The position numbers and the translations under genes were made by a program. The notes beneath the pieces are model-generated. The model saw only the letters and a list, made by a program, of their open reading frames with translations. It made no database searches and was not told where the DNA came from. 64,000 nt of DNA from Archangium violaceum (GTDB taxonomy: Bacteria > Myxococcota > Myxococcia > Myxococcales > Myxococcaceae): NCBI RefSeq assembly GCF_016859125.1, contig NZ_CP069338.1:12613855-12677854 (forward strand), given 5' to 3'. Positions 1 through 7,881 of the stretch are shown in pieces (position 1 is the stretch's first letter; every line of letters begins with the position of its first letter).

Positions 1-3000
1 AGCTCCCGCCCGCGGAGATTGATCCAATCCTCGCGCTGCTCCGCATCCACCAGTGTGATGCGGTCTGCCTCCGGGTTGAGCCGATCATGGTGGCCGTGCA
101 GGAACAGCCGGACGCGTCGAGCGGTCCTCAGCTCACGGTACAGGCGCTGGGCATCCGTCGCCTCTCTGCCTGAGAGCGGCGGGCGCGCACAGCCATGGCT
201 GGCCAGTGACTCCTGCACGGCTCGCGCCACAGCCATCTGCCCACCCGAGAGCCCATCCCCATGCAGTTGGACGACTCCCTGGCGAGCCTGGGGCTCGGAT
301 GCGAAAGGCCCTGGGAGCGGGGCCAGGGTGTGGAGGTGCCCCATGCGGTAGCGCTCCCCCAGACGCGGTCCCTCCGGCGCGATGCGCAGATCCTCCCAAG
401 AGAGGAAGACCTGCTGGTGGCCACGGTGAAGAATGAGCACGTCGGTGATGCCATGGCGATCCAGGACTTCCGCGAGCTGCCGCGCCCAGGATGCATAGCC
501 AGAGCACATCCTCTCGAAGACCTGCTCCAGTTCCTGCCAGCTCTGCGGGCTCCTCTCCTCCAGATCCTTGGCCAGGGCCGAGTAGAGTTCCGACAACGCA
601 GCGGCCCCTGGCGCACGCTCCGAGATGTCGTCGAGGGATCCGATGACGTGGCGTTGGAGGCGGCCATCGTGATGGAGGAAGACACTCATCGGCGTGACGA
701 TCTCTGGGAACATTCCGGGCACCAGGATGGCCACGCAGGGGTGCGTCGAGAGGAAGGCGCTCACGCCTTCGGGCGTTGCTCGGGGAGGATGCACTCCGTC
801 CGGGAGGAGTCCCCGCGATGCCAGGTAGTCATGGCACTCGAGCAGCCGTTGGCGAGCCCGGCCCACGTATTCGCCGATCTCCTCGAGCCCGCTCGGGGAC
901 TGCCGCACCACGAGCACCCCATCCTCCCGTCGCTCCCAGCGCTCCCGAGGTACCCCCGTGATGCGCTCCATGTATTCCATCTCGCTGGGAGAGGCATCGG
1001 GTGGGAGAATCGTCACGCGGGAGAACTGCTCCTTCAACAGCTCGGAGAACATCGCCTGGACGGTCCAGCTCTCCCGGCCCGCCTCGTGAATCATCTTTAG
1101 GCGCCCCCAACCATCGAGGTCCGCTCGCGCGCTGTACAGGTTGGAGAAGATGCTCGAGAGGTCCGTCACCGATACGGCGGAAGCAGTCCTCCGGACGGCG
1201 TTGGACATGGAATCCACGTTGTTGGACGTGAAATCCATCCACTGCTTCGCCTCCCCCTGGCCATAGAAGAGACTCTCCATGCGAAAAGCAGAGGCCCCCG
1301 TCAGGTCGAGCAGCGCCAGCACGCGCTCTGGCGCGACGGACGCCAAGTCGTCCGAAGCGAGACGGACGGAGTGGATCAGGCGCGCCATCCAATCGGAGAG
1401 CAGCGTTCGCTCCGAAGCGGAGAGCAGCGGCCACGCGAGTTGCTCGTTGAGGAAGGACAACCGCTTCTCGACGTAGGTGAGCACCTCTTCGAGTGCTTCC
1501 CCTTCGTGCAACGCCCACCCCAGCATCCCGAACTCGCACCCGGCCAGTTCCAGCAGGCTCTTCACGGGTAGGAAGGGCATGGCCGGCTCGCTGAGACACT
1601 CGTTCAGGAGCTTCAACTGGATGCCCGTGAGAGGCAGCTGCGCCTTGACGAGGATCATCCAAAGGGCGGCCACTGCCTCGTAGAGGCGGACCGGACATGC
1701 GAGCGGTCCCGCCGGCCCTCGCTTCGAGGACGCAGTCCAGAGGCTGCGGGAGGCAAGCGAGAGCGCTTCCAGCAGCCTCTGCACGAAGTCTTCTCCGAGA
1801 AGCGGCCGGAGCACGTCTCTCACCCTGTCCCGGATGCGCTGGTCTTTCTCCCGCGGGGACTCGCCCTGCAGCACCTTGCGAATCACTTCTTCCAGAAAGT
1901 CCGCCGCCTGCGCGGCCACTGCACACGCGTGGGTCAACGCTTCCCAAGGATGTTCACTGGCATTCCGGCATACCAGGAAGGCATGGGCACGGATGGCCAG
2001 GAGCGCCTCCTCGATGATGCGCTCCTGCTGTTCCTCCCGCTCTGTCTCTGGCCCGGCCCGCATGGCGAGGTGCTCCATTCGCATCAGGCCCCCCCAGCAG
2101 GTGGACCGGACGAATGCCGCTTCGAGCAGTGCAGCCCATCGCATGGAGACAGGCTCTGGGAGTGGCAGTTCCCGAACCCACCGGCAGAGCGCACGGCCGA
2201 GATCGTACGCCTTCATCTGATACTTGAAGGGCTGCTCCACATCGGAGTCCAACTGCGCGAGCCGTTCGAGGCATTCGACGGCACAGACGGCGGAGTGGAC
2301 CGCGGCCTCCATCTCGCCAGTCTTCACGAAGATCTCGTGCGCCTGGTGGAAGGCCTGGAAGGCCTGCTCGAAGTTGCGAGTATGCGTCTCCAGGGGGCTC
2401 TCCACGAATGCCCGGCCGAGGGCATTCAGGGCCTCGGCGAGCAACCGGGGCAAGGAGTGGTAGGGCTCGATGACCAGCAGTTCTCCCGCGCGGAACATGC
2501 GGCGCACCTTCCGCTCGGGCCGGACCGGCTGCCCCTTCGGGCAGAGACCATCCTCCTCGCCGTCATGGGTCTCCTGGATGCGCGCTCGGGTGTCTTCGAC
2601 GAGCGATTGGAGATCCTCCAGTGCGAAGCCCGACGAGGGCTGGGCCACGAGAAAGGCTTCGCAGCGGGCCCCGTTCAACCGCACGACCAGGTCCATGTGC
2701 CGGACCTGATCGGACACCGGCTCGAATGCAGCCTTGAGTTGGTCCAGCACGATCAGGCGAATCCGGTAGTTCAGTTCGCCCTGGAGAGAGAAGGATTCCT
2801 CCAGTTCCTGTGCTTCCAGCAGGAGCGAGACCTGAGCACTCGGTGAGAGCTGCTGGGACTCCCCCGCACGCTGGAGCACCATGACCAGGAACAACAAGCA
2901 GAGATGGCTACGGCTCTTGAAGGGAAGAATCGGGTTCGCGTCGAGTTCCTCGCGAAAGTCACGGAGAGCCTCGATCAACTCGGCCTCAGTGACCGTCGTC

Positions 3001-3200
3001 TCGGAGAAGAGCAGGTCCACGGCCTGACGAACCACGCCTCCTGTCCTGGAGAGATTCAGCGAAGCGCCACGCGTGGCCTGGACCAGCGCCTCCATGACGG
3101 CGGCGACCACGTTCGATCCTGGTGTCCAGATGATCGCGCTGCGGCGGCGAATCGCCTCGGCCAAGTGGTGACGAATCGCCTGCTCGATGCCCTGCTCCAT
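1..3200 (-). CDS. Large CHAT-like (caspase-fold) protein, C-terminus beyond window
   Basis: A continuous minus-strand frame of about 1,066 codons opens with ATG at 3200, behind a strong AGGAGGGG ribosome site, and runs off the left edge. The first ~850 residues look mainly helical and match no family I can name. Near the edge the protein resembles a CHAT protease: a strand leading into SWEDLRIAPEGPRLGERY, then RLFLHGHHD at about residue 1030, where CHAT proteins place the catalytic His (usual form CHG or AHG). The catalytic Cys box would lie outside the window. CHAT proteins act as caspase-like peptidases, often in conflict or programmed-death systems; activity here is inference. The gene stands alone, convergent on a repeat module. 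Long overlapping frames on both strands are shadows of it. Confident that the frame is coding, moderately confident of CHAT. Confidence 0.78.
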   Translation of the reverse strand, partial: MEQGIEQAIRHHLAEAIRRRSAIIWTPGSNVVAAVMEALVQATRGASLNLSRTGGVVRQAVDLLFSETTVTEAELIEALRDFREELDANPILPFKSRSHLCLLFLVMVLQRAGESQQLSPSAQVSLLLEAQELEESFSLQGELNYRIRLIVLDQLKAAFEPVSDQVRHMDLVVRLNGARCEAFLVAQPSSGFALEDLQSLVEDTRARIQETHDGEEDGLCPKGQPVRPERKVRRMFRAGELLVIEPYHSLPRLLAEALNALGRAFVESPLETHTRNFEQAFQAFHQAHEIFVKTGEMEAAVHSAVCAVECLERLAQLDSDVEQPFKYQMKAYDLGRALCRWVRELPLPEPVSMRWAALLEAAFVRSTCWGGLMRMEHLAMRAGPETEREEQQERIIEEALLAIRAHAFLVCRNASEHPWEALTHACAVAAQAADFLEEVIRKVLQGESPREKDQRIRDRVRDVLRPLLGEDFVQRLLEALSLASRSLWTASSKRGPAGPLACPVRLYEAVAALWMILVKAQLPLTGIQLKLLNECLSEPAMPFLPVKSLLELAGCEFGMLGWALHEGEALEEVLTYVEKRLSFLNEQLAWPLLSASERTLLSDWMARLIHSVRLASDDLASVAPERVLALLDLTGASAFRMESLFYGQGEAKQWMDFTSNNVDSMSNAVRRTASAVSVTDLSSIFSNLYSARADLDGWGRLKMIHEAGRESWTVQAMFSELLKEQFSRVTILPPDASPSEMEYMERITGVPRERWERREDGVLVVRQSPSGLEEIGEYVGRARQRLLECHDYLASRGLLPDGVHPPRATPEGVSAFLSTHPCVAILVPGMFPEIVTPMSVFLHHDGRLQRHVIGSLDDISERAPGAAALSELYSALAKDLEERSPQSWQELEQVFERMCSGYASWARQLAEVLDRHGITDVLILHRGHQQVFLSWEDLRIAPEGPRLGERYRMGHLHTLAPLPGPFASEPQARQGVVQLHGDGLSGGQMAVARAVQESLASHGCARPPLSGREATDAQRLYRELRTARRVRLFLHGHHDRLNPEADRITLVDAEQREDWINLRGRE

Positions 3201-3337
3201 GACCCCTCCTGCTTCGATGATCGACCACCAAGGTCAGCGGGCTCGGATTTGTTTCCTGGAACAGTCCAGCGATGTGGGCAAGTGTGGCCCCTTCCCTCAC
3301 AGGTCTTCTGAAGCCTCGAAAAGACTAGTTCGCAAAC

Positions 3338-3757
3338 GGGCGGTCATGCCCCTGTTCAGCGGGCCAGCCGCAGAAGTACCTGAAATCACTTGGTGATTCC
3401 GGTTGCGTTCTCGGGCCGGAGGCCGCGAACGTGTTCGCAAGTCGCTCCGAATGGGGAGCTACCTGGGCCAGCACGCGAGCACGCAGGCCCCCGGTTTCAA
3501 CAGTGGCCCTGAGGAGCAATCCTCGGGGCCGCTGCATTTTTCCCAAAGAGTTCCGAGCGTTTGCGCACTTGGTGAGCGCACAGTGCGCCTGGACAGCGCT
3601 CGCAGAGAGAACGACGCAGAATCGTTCCGGCGGACAGAAATCGCGCTCTGGACGCTCTTGGCTCTCTGAGCGTTGACCGGCGGCGGAGAAGAATGGAGAG
3701 CGTTTAACGGCTCGCCCTCCCCCAGGCTGGACGGGTCGGCTGCTGTTTAACTGGCCA
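3338..3757. repeat. Dispersed repeat module A
   Basis: This gene-free stretch is partly repeated elsewhere in the window. Bases 3338-3456 match 54286-54405 closely. Bases ~3390-3550 match 46969-47130, including a shared hairpin. The distal part (3696-3710 and 3743-3757) carries GTTTAAC motifs seen again at 47266-47280 and 47311-47326. Short frames are conserved between copies, but indels and mixed frames make coding unlikely. It lies just downstream of the 3' end of the serine recombinase gene. Confidence 0.7.
3501..3543 (+). terminator. Hairpin followed by T-run, copy A
   Basis: Near-perfect stem: GGCCCTGAGGA pairs with TCCTCGGGGCC around a GCAA-like loop, followed by ATTTTTCCC. It has rho-independent terminator geometry on the plus strand. 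A second copy is at 47081-47124 in the same repeat context. No plus-strand gene precedes it in the window, so it may end a small RNA or be a structured part of the repeat. Confidence 0.6.
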
Positions 3758-3854
3758 GCCCCATGACGGCGGCGACGGCAGGCGCTCTCTGCTCTCGTTG
3801 CTGGGGAGGAGCGCACGCGAAGCTCGGGGGCTGCCTTCTTCGATGGAGCCCCCC

Positions 3855-5120
3855 TTACGAGGCCGTCTGCTTCTCGCCCTGCGGCATCTCTGCGCGCAGC
3901 TTCACGAGCAGGCGCCTCGTCCTCGCTCGCCAGGTCATGGCTTCGAACACCTCCGCGAGCGCGCGCCGTCGATTTGCCGGCCACAGCACGTCCCATGTCG
4001 AGGCGAGTTGTCGCAGTTGATCCTTCTTCACGGAGGTCCAGTTCCACTGCGGGCGGCGCAGCGCCTCGAGCGCCATCGCCTCGACCCGCGCTGCGGCGAC
4101 CTGTCCGCCGTCGCAGTCCGCCGTGCAGCAGCGGTAGTAGCGCGGTGCCTTCGTGGCGGTGGCTCTGGTCAGCGACGTGCTCATGGACGTGGTCATTGTC
4201 TTGCCGCATCGCTCGCAGACGAGCAGCCCGCGCAGAAGGAACGGATCGTCACGCTCGGAAGCCTTTGTGCGCTTCGCGGGCGTGCGGGTCCTTCGGGCGG
4301 CGATGGTGGCCTGAACACGCTCGAAGAGTTCGTTCGGCACGAGCGCCGTGTGCACGGCCGCCGCGCCATCGGGCCGTCGCCCGGCGTACACGGGGTTCCG
4401 CAGCAACCGGAGCACGGCCCGCGTCGACCACTCGCCGCGCTTGCCGCTCTTCGCCGCCAGCCGGAGTGCGTTCGCATTCTTGACGAGGTCCGTCGTCGAG
4501 CAGCCGTTCGCGGCCTCCGTGAAGAACCAGCGCACCGTCGCAGCCTCGCTCTCGACGATGACGAGCTGCTTCGTGCGCGCGTCCGCTGCGTAGCCGAGGG
4601 GCACACGACCTGCGGCACGCTCACCGCGGGCCCTGCGCGCCGCACGAGCGTCGGCGAGACGCTCGCCGATCATGTCGCGCTCCAGCTCGGCGAACGTCGC
4701 GAGCAGGTTGAGCTGCAGTCGCGCGAGCGAGCCCGCCTCGGCGTCGATGGCCCCGTGCACGACCGTGAGCCCGACGTTGAGCCGCTCGAAGAGCCGCAAC
4801 AGCAGCGCCCAGTCGGTGAGCCTCCGGGAGAGCCGGTCAAGCCGGTAGACGATGACGCGCTGGATGTCGCCGTCCTGGATGCGTGCGACCAGCCTCTCGA
4901 GGGCGGGACGCTCGACGGAGGCCCCACTGAAGCCCTCGTCATCAAAGCGCTCGCCGATGGGATACCAGCCGCGCCAAGCCATCGAGCGGATGAACTGGGT
5001 GCAAAGGGTGCGCTGCACGGCGCAGGAGGCGAGCGCGGGATCGTCGCCAGGACGCACCACCGACTGGCGCGTGTACACGGCGCAGCGGATGAGCGGGCGG
5101 TCGTCGGTCTTGGCGTCCAA
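3855..5120 (-). CDS. Large serine recombinase (resolvase/integrase family)
   Basis: A 421-residue site-specific recombinase. The N-terminal resolvase domain has the nucleophile motif AVYTRQS (Ser ~20) and the arginine region VYRLDRLSRRLTDW. A 'recombinase' domain follows (~160-270), then a zinc ribbon with CERCG and YYRCCTADC (~310-345), and a basic tail. The apparent start is TTG at 5120: the only in-frame codons between it and the upstream stop (the stop of the doc-like gene, same frame) contain no ATG or GTG, and the family normally has about ten residues before the first strand. It is co-directional with the Doc/AbrB pair 48 bases upstream. Such enzymes integrate or excise elements, so the flanking repeat module A is a candidate for its site; that is inference. 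Confidence 0.88.
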   Translation of the reverse strand: MDAKTDDRPLIRCAVYTRQSVVRPGDDPALASCAVQRTLCTQFIRSMAWRGWYPIGERFDDEGFSGASVERPALERLVARIQDGDIQRVIVYRLDRLSRRLTDWALLLRLFERLNVGLTVVHGAIDAEAGSLARLQLNLLATFAELERDMIGERLADARAARRARGERAAGRVPLGYAADARTKQLVIVESEAATVRWFFTEAANGCSTTDLVKNANALRLAAKSGKRGEWSTRAVLRLLRNPVYAGRRPDGAAAVHTALVPNELFERVQATIAARRTRTPAKRTKASERDDPFLLRGLLVCERCGKTMTTSMSTSLTRATATKAPRYYRCCTADCDGGQVAAARVEAMALEALRRPQWNWTSVKKDQLRQLASTWDVLWPANRRRALAEVFEAMTWRARTRRLLVKLRAEMPQGEKQTAS

Positions 5121-5168
5121 GGCCGTGAAGATATCGCGGCGGACTTGCGGCCTTCGAGTCCGGGGTGA

Positions 5169-5573
5169 TCACGTCCCTTTCGATTTCGCGATGCGTTCGA
5201 GTTCGACGGCAACCGCGGCCTTCTCGATGCGCCCCTCGGCCACGCCCATGGTCAGCTCGTAGAGGGCCTCGGAAGGATGGTCGATGCTGATGCCGTTCAC
5301 GTCGAGGAAGACCACGGCTGCGAGCACCCCGGTCCGCTTGTTCCCGTCCACGAACGGGTGGTTGCTGACGATGTGGAAGAGGTATGCCGCAGCCATCTCG
5401 AAGAGCCCACCATGGGCGAACTCGCCACCCAAAGACGCCTGGGGCTGAGCCACGGCGGACTCCAGGAGCCCGCGATCACGCAAGCCCGCAGCGCCTCCGT
5501 AGACCTCGAGCTGGGTCGCGTGGATCTCGATGACGTCTTCGACGTCGAGGAACTCCGGCTCGTCCGAACTCAC
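5169..5573 (-). CDS. doc: Doc-type Fic toxin
   Basis: A 134-residue Fic/Doc protein of typical Doc length. The signature HPFVDGNKRTG (~residues 77-87) is the HxFx(D/N)GNKRxG loop that in Doc kinases transfers phosphate from ATP, classically to EF-Tu, to stop translation. The start ATG overlaps the stop of the upstream antitoxin gene by 4 bases (ATGA), so the two are translationally coupled. Antitoxin first, toxin second is the usual arrangement. The gene continues into the serine recombinase region in the same direction, so the pair may stabilise a mobile element. The catalytic motif is complete and there is no sign of truncation. Confidence 0.9.
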   Translation of the reverse strand: MSSDEPEFLDVEDVIEIHATQLEVYGGAAGLRDRGLLESAVAQPQASLGGEFAHGGLFEMAAAYLFHIVSNHPFVDGNKRTGVLAAVVFLDVNGISIDHPSEALYELTMGVAEGRIEKAAVAVELERIAKSKGT

Positions 5574-5794
5574 TTGGCCAGCTTCCGCAGGGTCTCGTCG
5601 TGGACGGCCATCATCCGCTTCGTCGACTCACGGATCCGCTCCTTCTTGCTGAGCTTGGCGGGCCGGATGATGAGCGCCTCTCCGTCGGTCTTGACCTCGA
5701 GCGCCGTGTCCTTGGTGATGCCGAGCAGCTCGAGGATCGGGCGCTCGATGATGAGCCCGAGGCTGTTGCCGACTGCGGAGAGCTTCTTGATCAT
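5570..5794 (-). CDS. AbrB/MazE-type antitoxin paired with Doc
   Basis: A 74-residue protein with an AbrB/SpoVT swapped-hairpin DNA-binding domain: a N-terminal IKKLSAVGNSLGLII segment, then LELLGITKDTALEVK and LIIRPA. The acidic/basic C-terminal helix (residues ~48-74) probably neutralises Doc. Antitoxins of this fold usually autorepress their operon; the near-palindrome TCGTACGA between the start codon and the likely promoter would suit an operator. It overlaps the toxin gene by 4 bases. The classical Phd antitoxin fold is not what is seen here, so this is an AbrB-Doc pairing. Confidence 0.87.
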   Translation of the reverse strand: MIKKLSAVGNSLGLIIERPILELLGITKDTALEVKTDGEALIIRPAKLSKKERIRESTKRMMAVHDETLRKLAK

Positions 5795-5799
5795 GGGGG

Positions 5800-5840
5800 C
5801 CTCGTTATACGCTCGTACGAACAGGAGAATAACGTCAGTC
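5800..5840 (-). promoter_or_regulatory. Candidate promoter/operator of the antitoxin-toxin operon
   Basis: Immediately upstream of the antitoxin ATG (minus strand) a TATAAC box lies beside the palindromic TCGTACGA. The -35 box is weak (TTATTC at 17 bases). Placement and palindrome fit an autorepressed toxin-antitoxin promoter; this is inference. Confidence 0.35.
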
Positions 5841-6029
5841 CGCGTTGGGTGCCAGCCCCCGGGCCGGCAAGGACGCTCGCTTGCTTGGCCTGACCCGCTG
5901 GAACGCGGGCTTGAGCAGCCGGGTCGCTCGGCAAGGCCGACCCGCTGGTTAACAGCGAGAACGTCGTGATTTCAAGGCCTTACGAGCAGTGTGCTGGGAG
6001 CACAAGGCAGACAGAATTTGAGCTGAATG

Positions 6030-6060
6030 AAGGCCTCACCAACCGGTGGGGCCTTTTTGT
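6030..6060 (+). terminator. Rho-independent terminator
   Basis: AAGGCCTCACC, loop AACC, GGTGGGGCCTT, then TTTTTG: an 11-bp stem with one mismatch and a T-run. No recognisable plus-strand gene ends just before it, so it may terminate an unseen small RNA or be left over from a removed gene. Confidence 0.6.
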
Positions 6061-6252
6061 TTAACACGGGCCTCGCGATGAAAATCGCGGGGCTTTTGTG
6101 CTTAAGTCCCTGAATTCCAAGGGATTTCGCCTGTGGCTGCTGGCGCGGGCGTTCTCGGCGCTCTCCCCTCCAGAGTGCTCCGGTCCGTTTCTCTCCCCTC
6201 CAGAAGGGCCCACTGGGCCCTCTGAGGCCGGTTTTGGGGCGAGAGAGACCAA

Positions 6253-6281
6253 GAGCGTTTAACAGAAACTGTTAAACGCTC
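6253..6281. repeat. Perfect 13-bp inverted repeat with GTTTAAC core
   Basis: GAGCGTTTAACAG, spacer AAA, CTGTTAAACGCTC. The left arm with its upstream context (GAGAGAGACCAAGAG) resembles 47250-47280, and the core matches 3696-3710. The symmetry suggests a protein binding or recombination site rather than a terminator, because no T-run follows. Confidence 0.55.
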
Positions 6282-6711
6282 GCGCGGCTCTTGCGGAGAG
6301 AGCCGCTCTCTCCTGACCCGCGCTTCCAGAGTTCCAGTCCTTTCTGGCCTAAAAACCCGACTTCTCTCTGGCTGTTAAACGCCTGCTGGACCCACTGTTA
6401 AACGCCAGAGCGCGAAGCCGACACATCTTTTCCGAGTATTCGTGGTCTGTAGCGGTGCCCCAGGGCCTGCCGGGCCGTCTGCGTGAGCGCTCTTGCAGCT
6501 CCCACTCCTCGGCCGTCGGAGAATCCAGTACGGTTCGACGGCGAGGGACGTGTGGAAGACGGTCGTGCCCGCGCGCTTCCTCGCGGATTGACCCGAAGGG
6601 ACAGCACCCTCACTTTCTGGAAGGCGGCGCAGGTGAAGCCGCACCTCCGAGAGCCGGCACGAGGAGGGCGTGCGCCTCGAGCCAGTGTGTAGCGGATGGC
6701 GAGAAGCCGCC

Positions 6712-7287
6712 TTATTCAGTCTTGCGTGACAGGAAGTAGACGTTCTCGCCTGGGTCCGTGTGCGTCGCTTCCAGCGTGAGCCCGTGCGCGCGCAGCAGGT
6801 CGCGATACCCGTCGACGCTGTACGAGTGATAACGGAACGGCACGCCGTTCATCGGCTCGCCGTCGATGGAGCCGTGGGCGTCGCCCGAGGTGAAGAGGAA
6901 CGCGGCCCCAGGTTTCAATGCCCTCGCGATATTGGCGATCGCCTGTTCCTGCTCTTCGTGGCGGAGGTGGAACAGGACCCCCCACGCGATCGCGGCGTCG
7001 AACGTCCGCGCCTGAAGCTCACACGACTGGATGGGCGCACATATCACCGGCACGTGGGGAAAGTTCGCTTGAAATCGCGCCAGCAGCTTGCGGGAGCTGT
7101 CCACGCCCATCACGTGGCAGCCGTGCTCAAGCAGCACCCGCGTCAGCGGCAGCCCCGTGCCGCAGCCGACGTCGAGCACCAAGGCGCCGGCTGGAAGTGT
7201 GGCCGCGAGCGCGGTCACTTCCGGGACGCCCATATGGCCTGTGCGTTGGGCTGCATACCAGTCCGCGATCAAATCGTACTCGTGCAC
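6712..7287 (-). CDS. Class I SAM-dependent methyltransferase
   Basis: A 191-residue methyltransferase of the compact type 11/25 kind. Motif I is VLDVGCGTGLPL (~35-46), followed by the acidic VMGVDSS (~60), IQSCELQARTFDAAIAWGVLFHL as motifs II-IV, and a C-terminal CxF-like strand ending YFLSRK. The substrate is unknown. ATG at 7287 gives the usual short helical N-terminus (MHEYDLIADWYAAQR). It is isolated: the upstream side holds a 92-bp palindromic element and the downstream side a gene-free spacer. The frame is intact and codon use is ordinary. Confidence 0.85.
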   Translation of the reverse strand: MHEYDLIADWYAAQRTGHMGVPEVTALAATLPAGALVLDVGCGTGLPLTRVLLEHGCHVMGVDSSRKLLARFQANFPHVPVICAPIQSCELQARTFDAAIAWGVLFHLRHEEQEQAIANIARALKPGAAFLFTSGDAHGSIDGEPMNGVPFRYHSYSVDGYRDLLRAHGLTLEATHTDPGENVYFLSRKTE

Positions 7288-7340
7288 GCGTCAGCCTTCT
7301 TCGGAGGGTCGTCCACGTACCGCACGCGAGAACAGGACTG

Positions 7341-7432
7341 AAGAGCTATCGATAAATTGGCTGGAGCCCACCTGCCAAACCAATAAATCCGGGCACTTGG
7401 CGGCTCCGCCGGGTGATTTATCGATAGCTCTT
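7341..7432. repeat. 92-bp palindromic element with 17-bp terminal inverted repeats
   Basis: AAGAGCTATCGATAAAT (7341-7357) is the exact reverse complement of 7416-7432. Internal sub-stems are TTGGC/GCCAA and CGGCGG-like. The flanks do not code for anything convincing. It may be a miniature inverted-repeat element or a structured transcript end; no transposase with these ends occurs in the window. Confidence 0.6.
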
Positions 7433-7518
7433 GAGCTGCCCCCGTTCTTTGGATCACGGGTTACGAGAGCCCGCCACGCGCATCAAACGCAATCGCGCGC
7501 GTCGATGCCGAATCGGAA

Positions 7519-7707
7519 TCACCACATCGGCTCGCTCCGCGCTACGATCTCATTCACGAGCGCGTCCTCGGTCGTCGCCTCTGATTGAAGCGCAACCGCC
7601 GGCGTAAACCACAGGCAGCCTCGCCCATTCATGAGTTCGGTCACGGCACGCGGCACGGCCCGAAGGTACGAAGGGATGCGCTGGTCGTGTAGATACTTGG
7701 AGGGCAC
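7519..7707 (-). pseudogene. Hypothetical protein fragment
   Basis: A 62-codon frame from GTG at 7707 with protein-like composition (PSKYLHDQRIPSYLRAV then ALVNEIVARSEPMW). The same frame stays open upstream to about 7860 without any ATG, GTG or TTG, and residues up to ~7790 remain protein-like. This looks like a gene whose 5' end was replaced by the plus-strand fragment that overlaps it. I do not recognise the family and cannot exclude a chance frame. Confidence 0.3.
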
Positions 7708-7881
7708 GAGCTCTACCGGCGCTTCGCAGACGGTGGTCCAGTCCCCTGCCTCATCTTTGAACGCGAACCGGCCACAAATGTCGACCTTGGAAACATCACG
7801 AAGGTCCGCATCCGCCTGGCGGATGGTGGCGAGACCTCCCAGGGAAGCGTTGCCCTGGACGACCTGGAGATTGAATTCTGA
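7693..7881 (+). pseudogene. C-terminal remnant of a gene upstream of the lipoprotein
   Basis: An open frame without a start codon whose last ~35 codons read like a real C-terminus (DLGNITKVRIRLADGG, then ALDDLEIEF). Its TGA overlaps the ATG of the downstream lipoprotein (TGATG), the spacing of an operon partner. The 5' portion is missing and is overlapped by a minus-strand frame, so a junction near 7785 is likely. The family is not identified. Confidence 0.42.

Larger units (their letters stand above)
5841..6711. other. Gene-free spacer with palindromes
   Basis: No convincing gene on either strand over ~870 bases. It contains a GC-rich repeated stretch (5865-5950), a terminator at 6030-6060, a perfect palindrome at 6253-6281 and two further TGTTAAACGCC motifs at 6370-6383 and 6393-6410. 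The short frames here have biased composition and no family resemblance. Confidence 0.5.

Noticed and set aside
829..1947. Long minus-strand frame of 372 codons
   Set aside because: It overlaps the CHAT-like gene in another frame, is rich in Arg/Gly/Pro and has no motifs. The +2 frame carries the protein-like sequence and the ribosome site.
3325..4209. 294-codon minus frame spanning repeat module A and the recombinase 3' end
   Set aside because: It is antisense or frame-shifted to a clear recombinase and is composed of repeat DNA with arginine-rich translation. Conserved peptides across repeat copies follow nucleotide identity, not coding selection.
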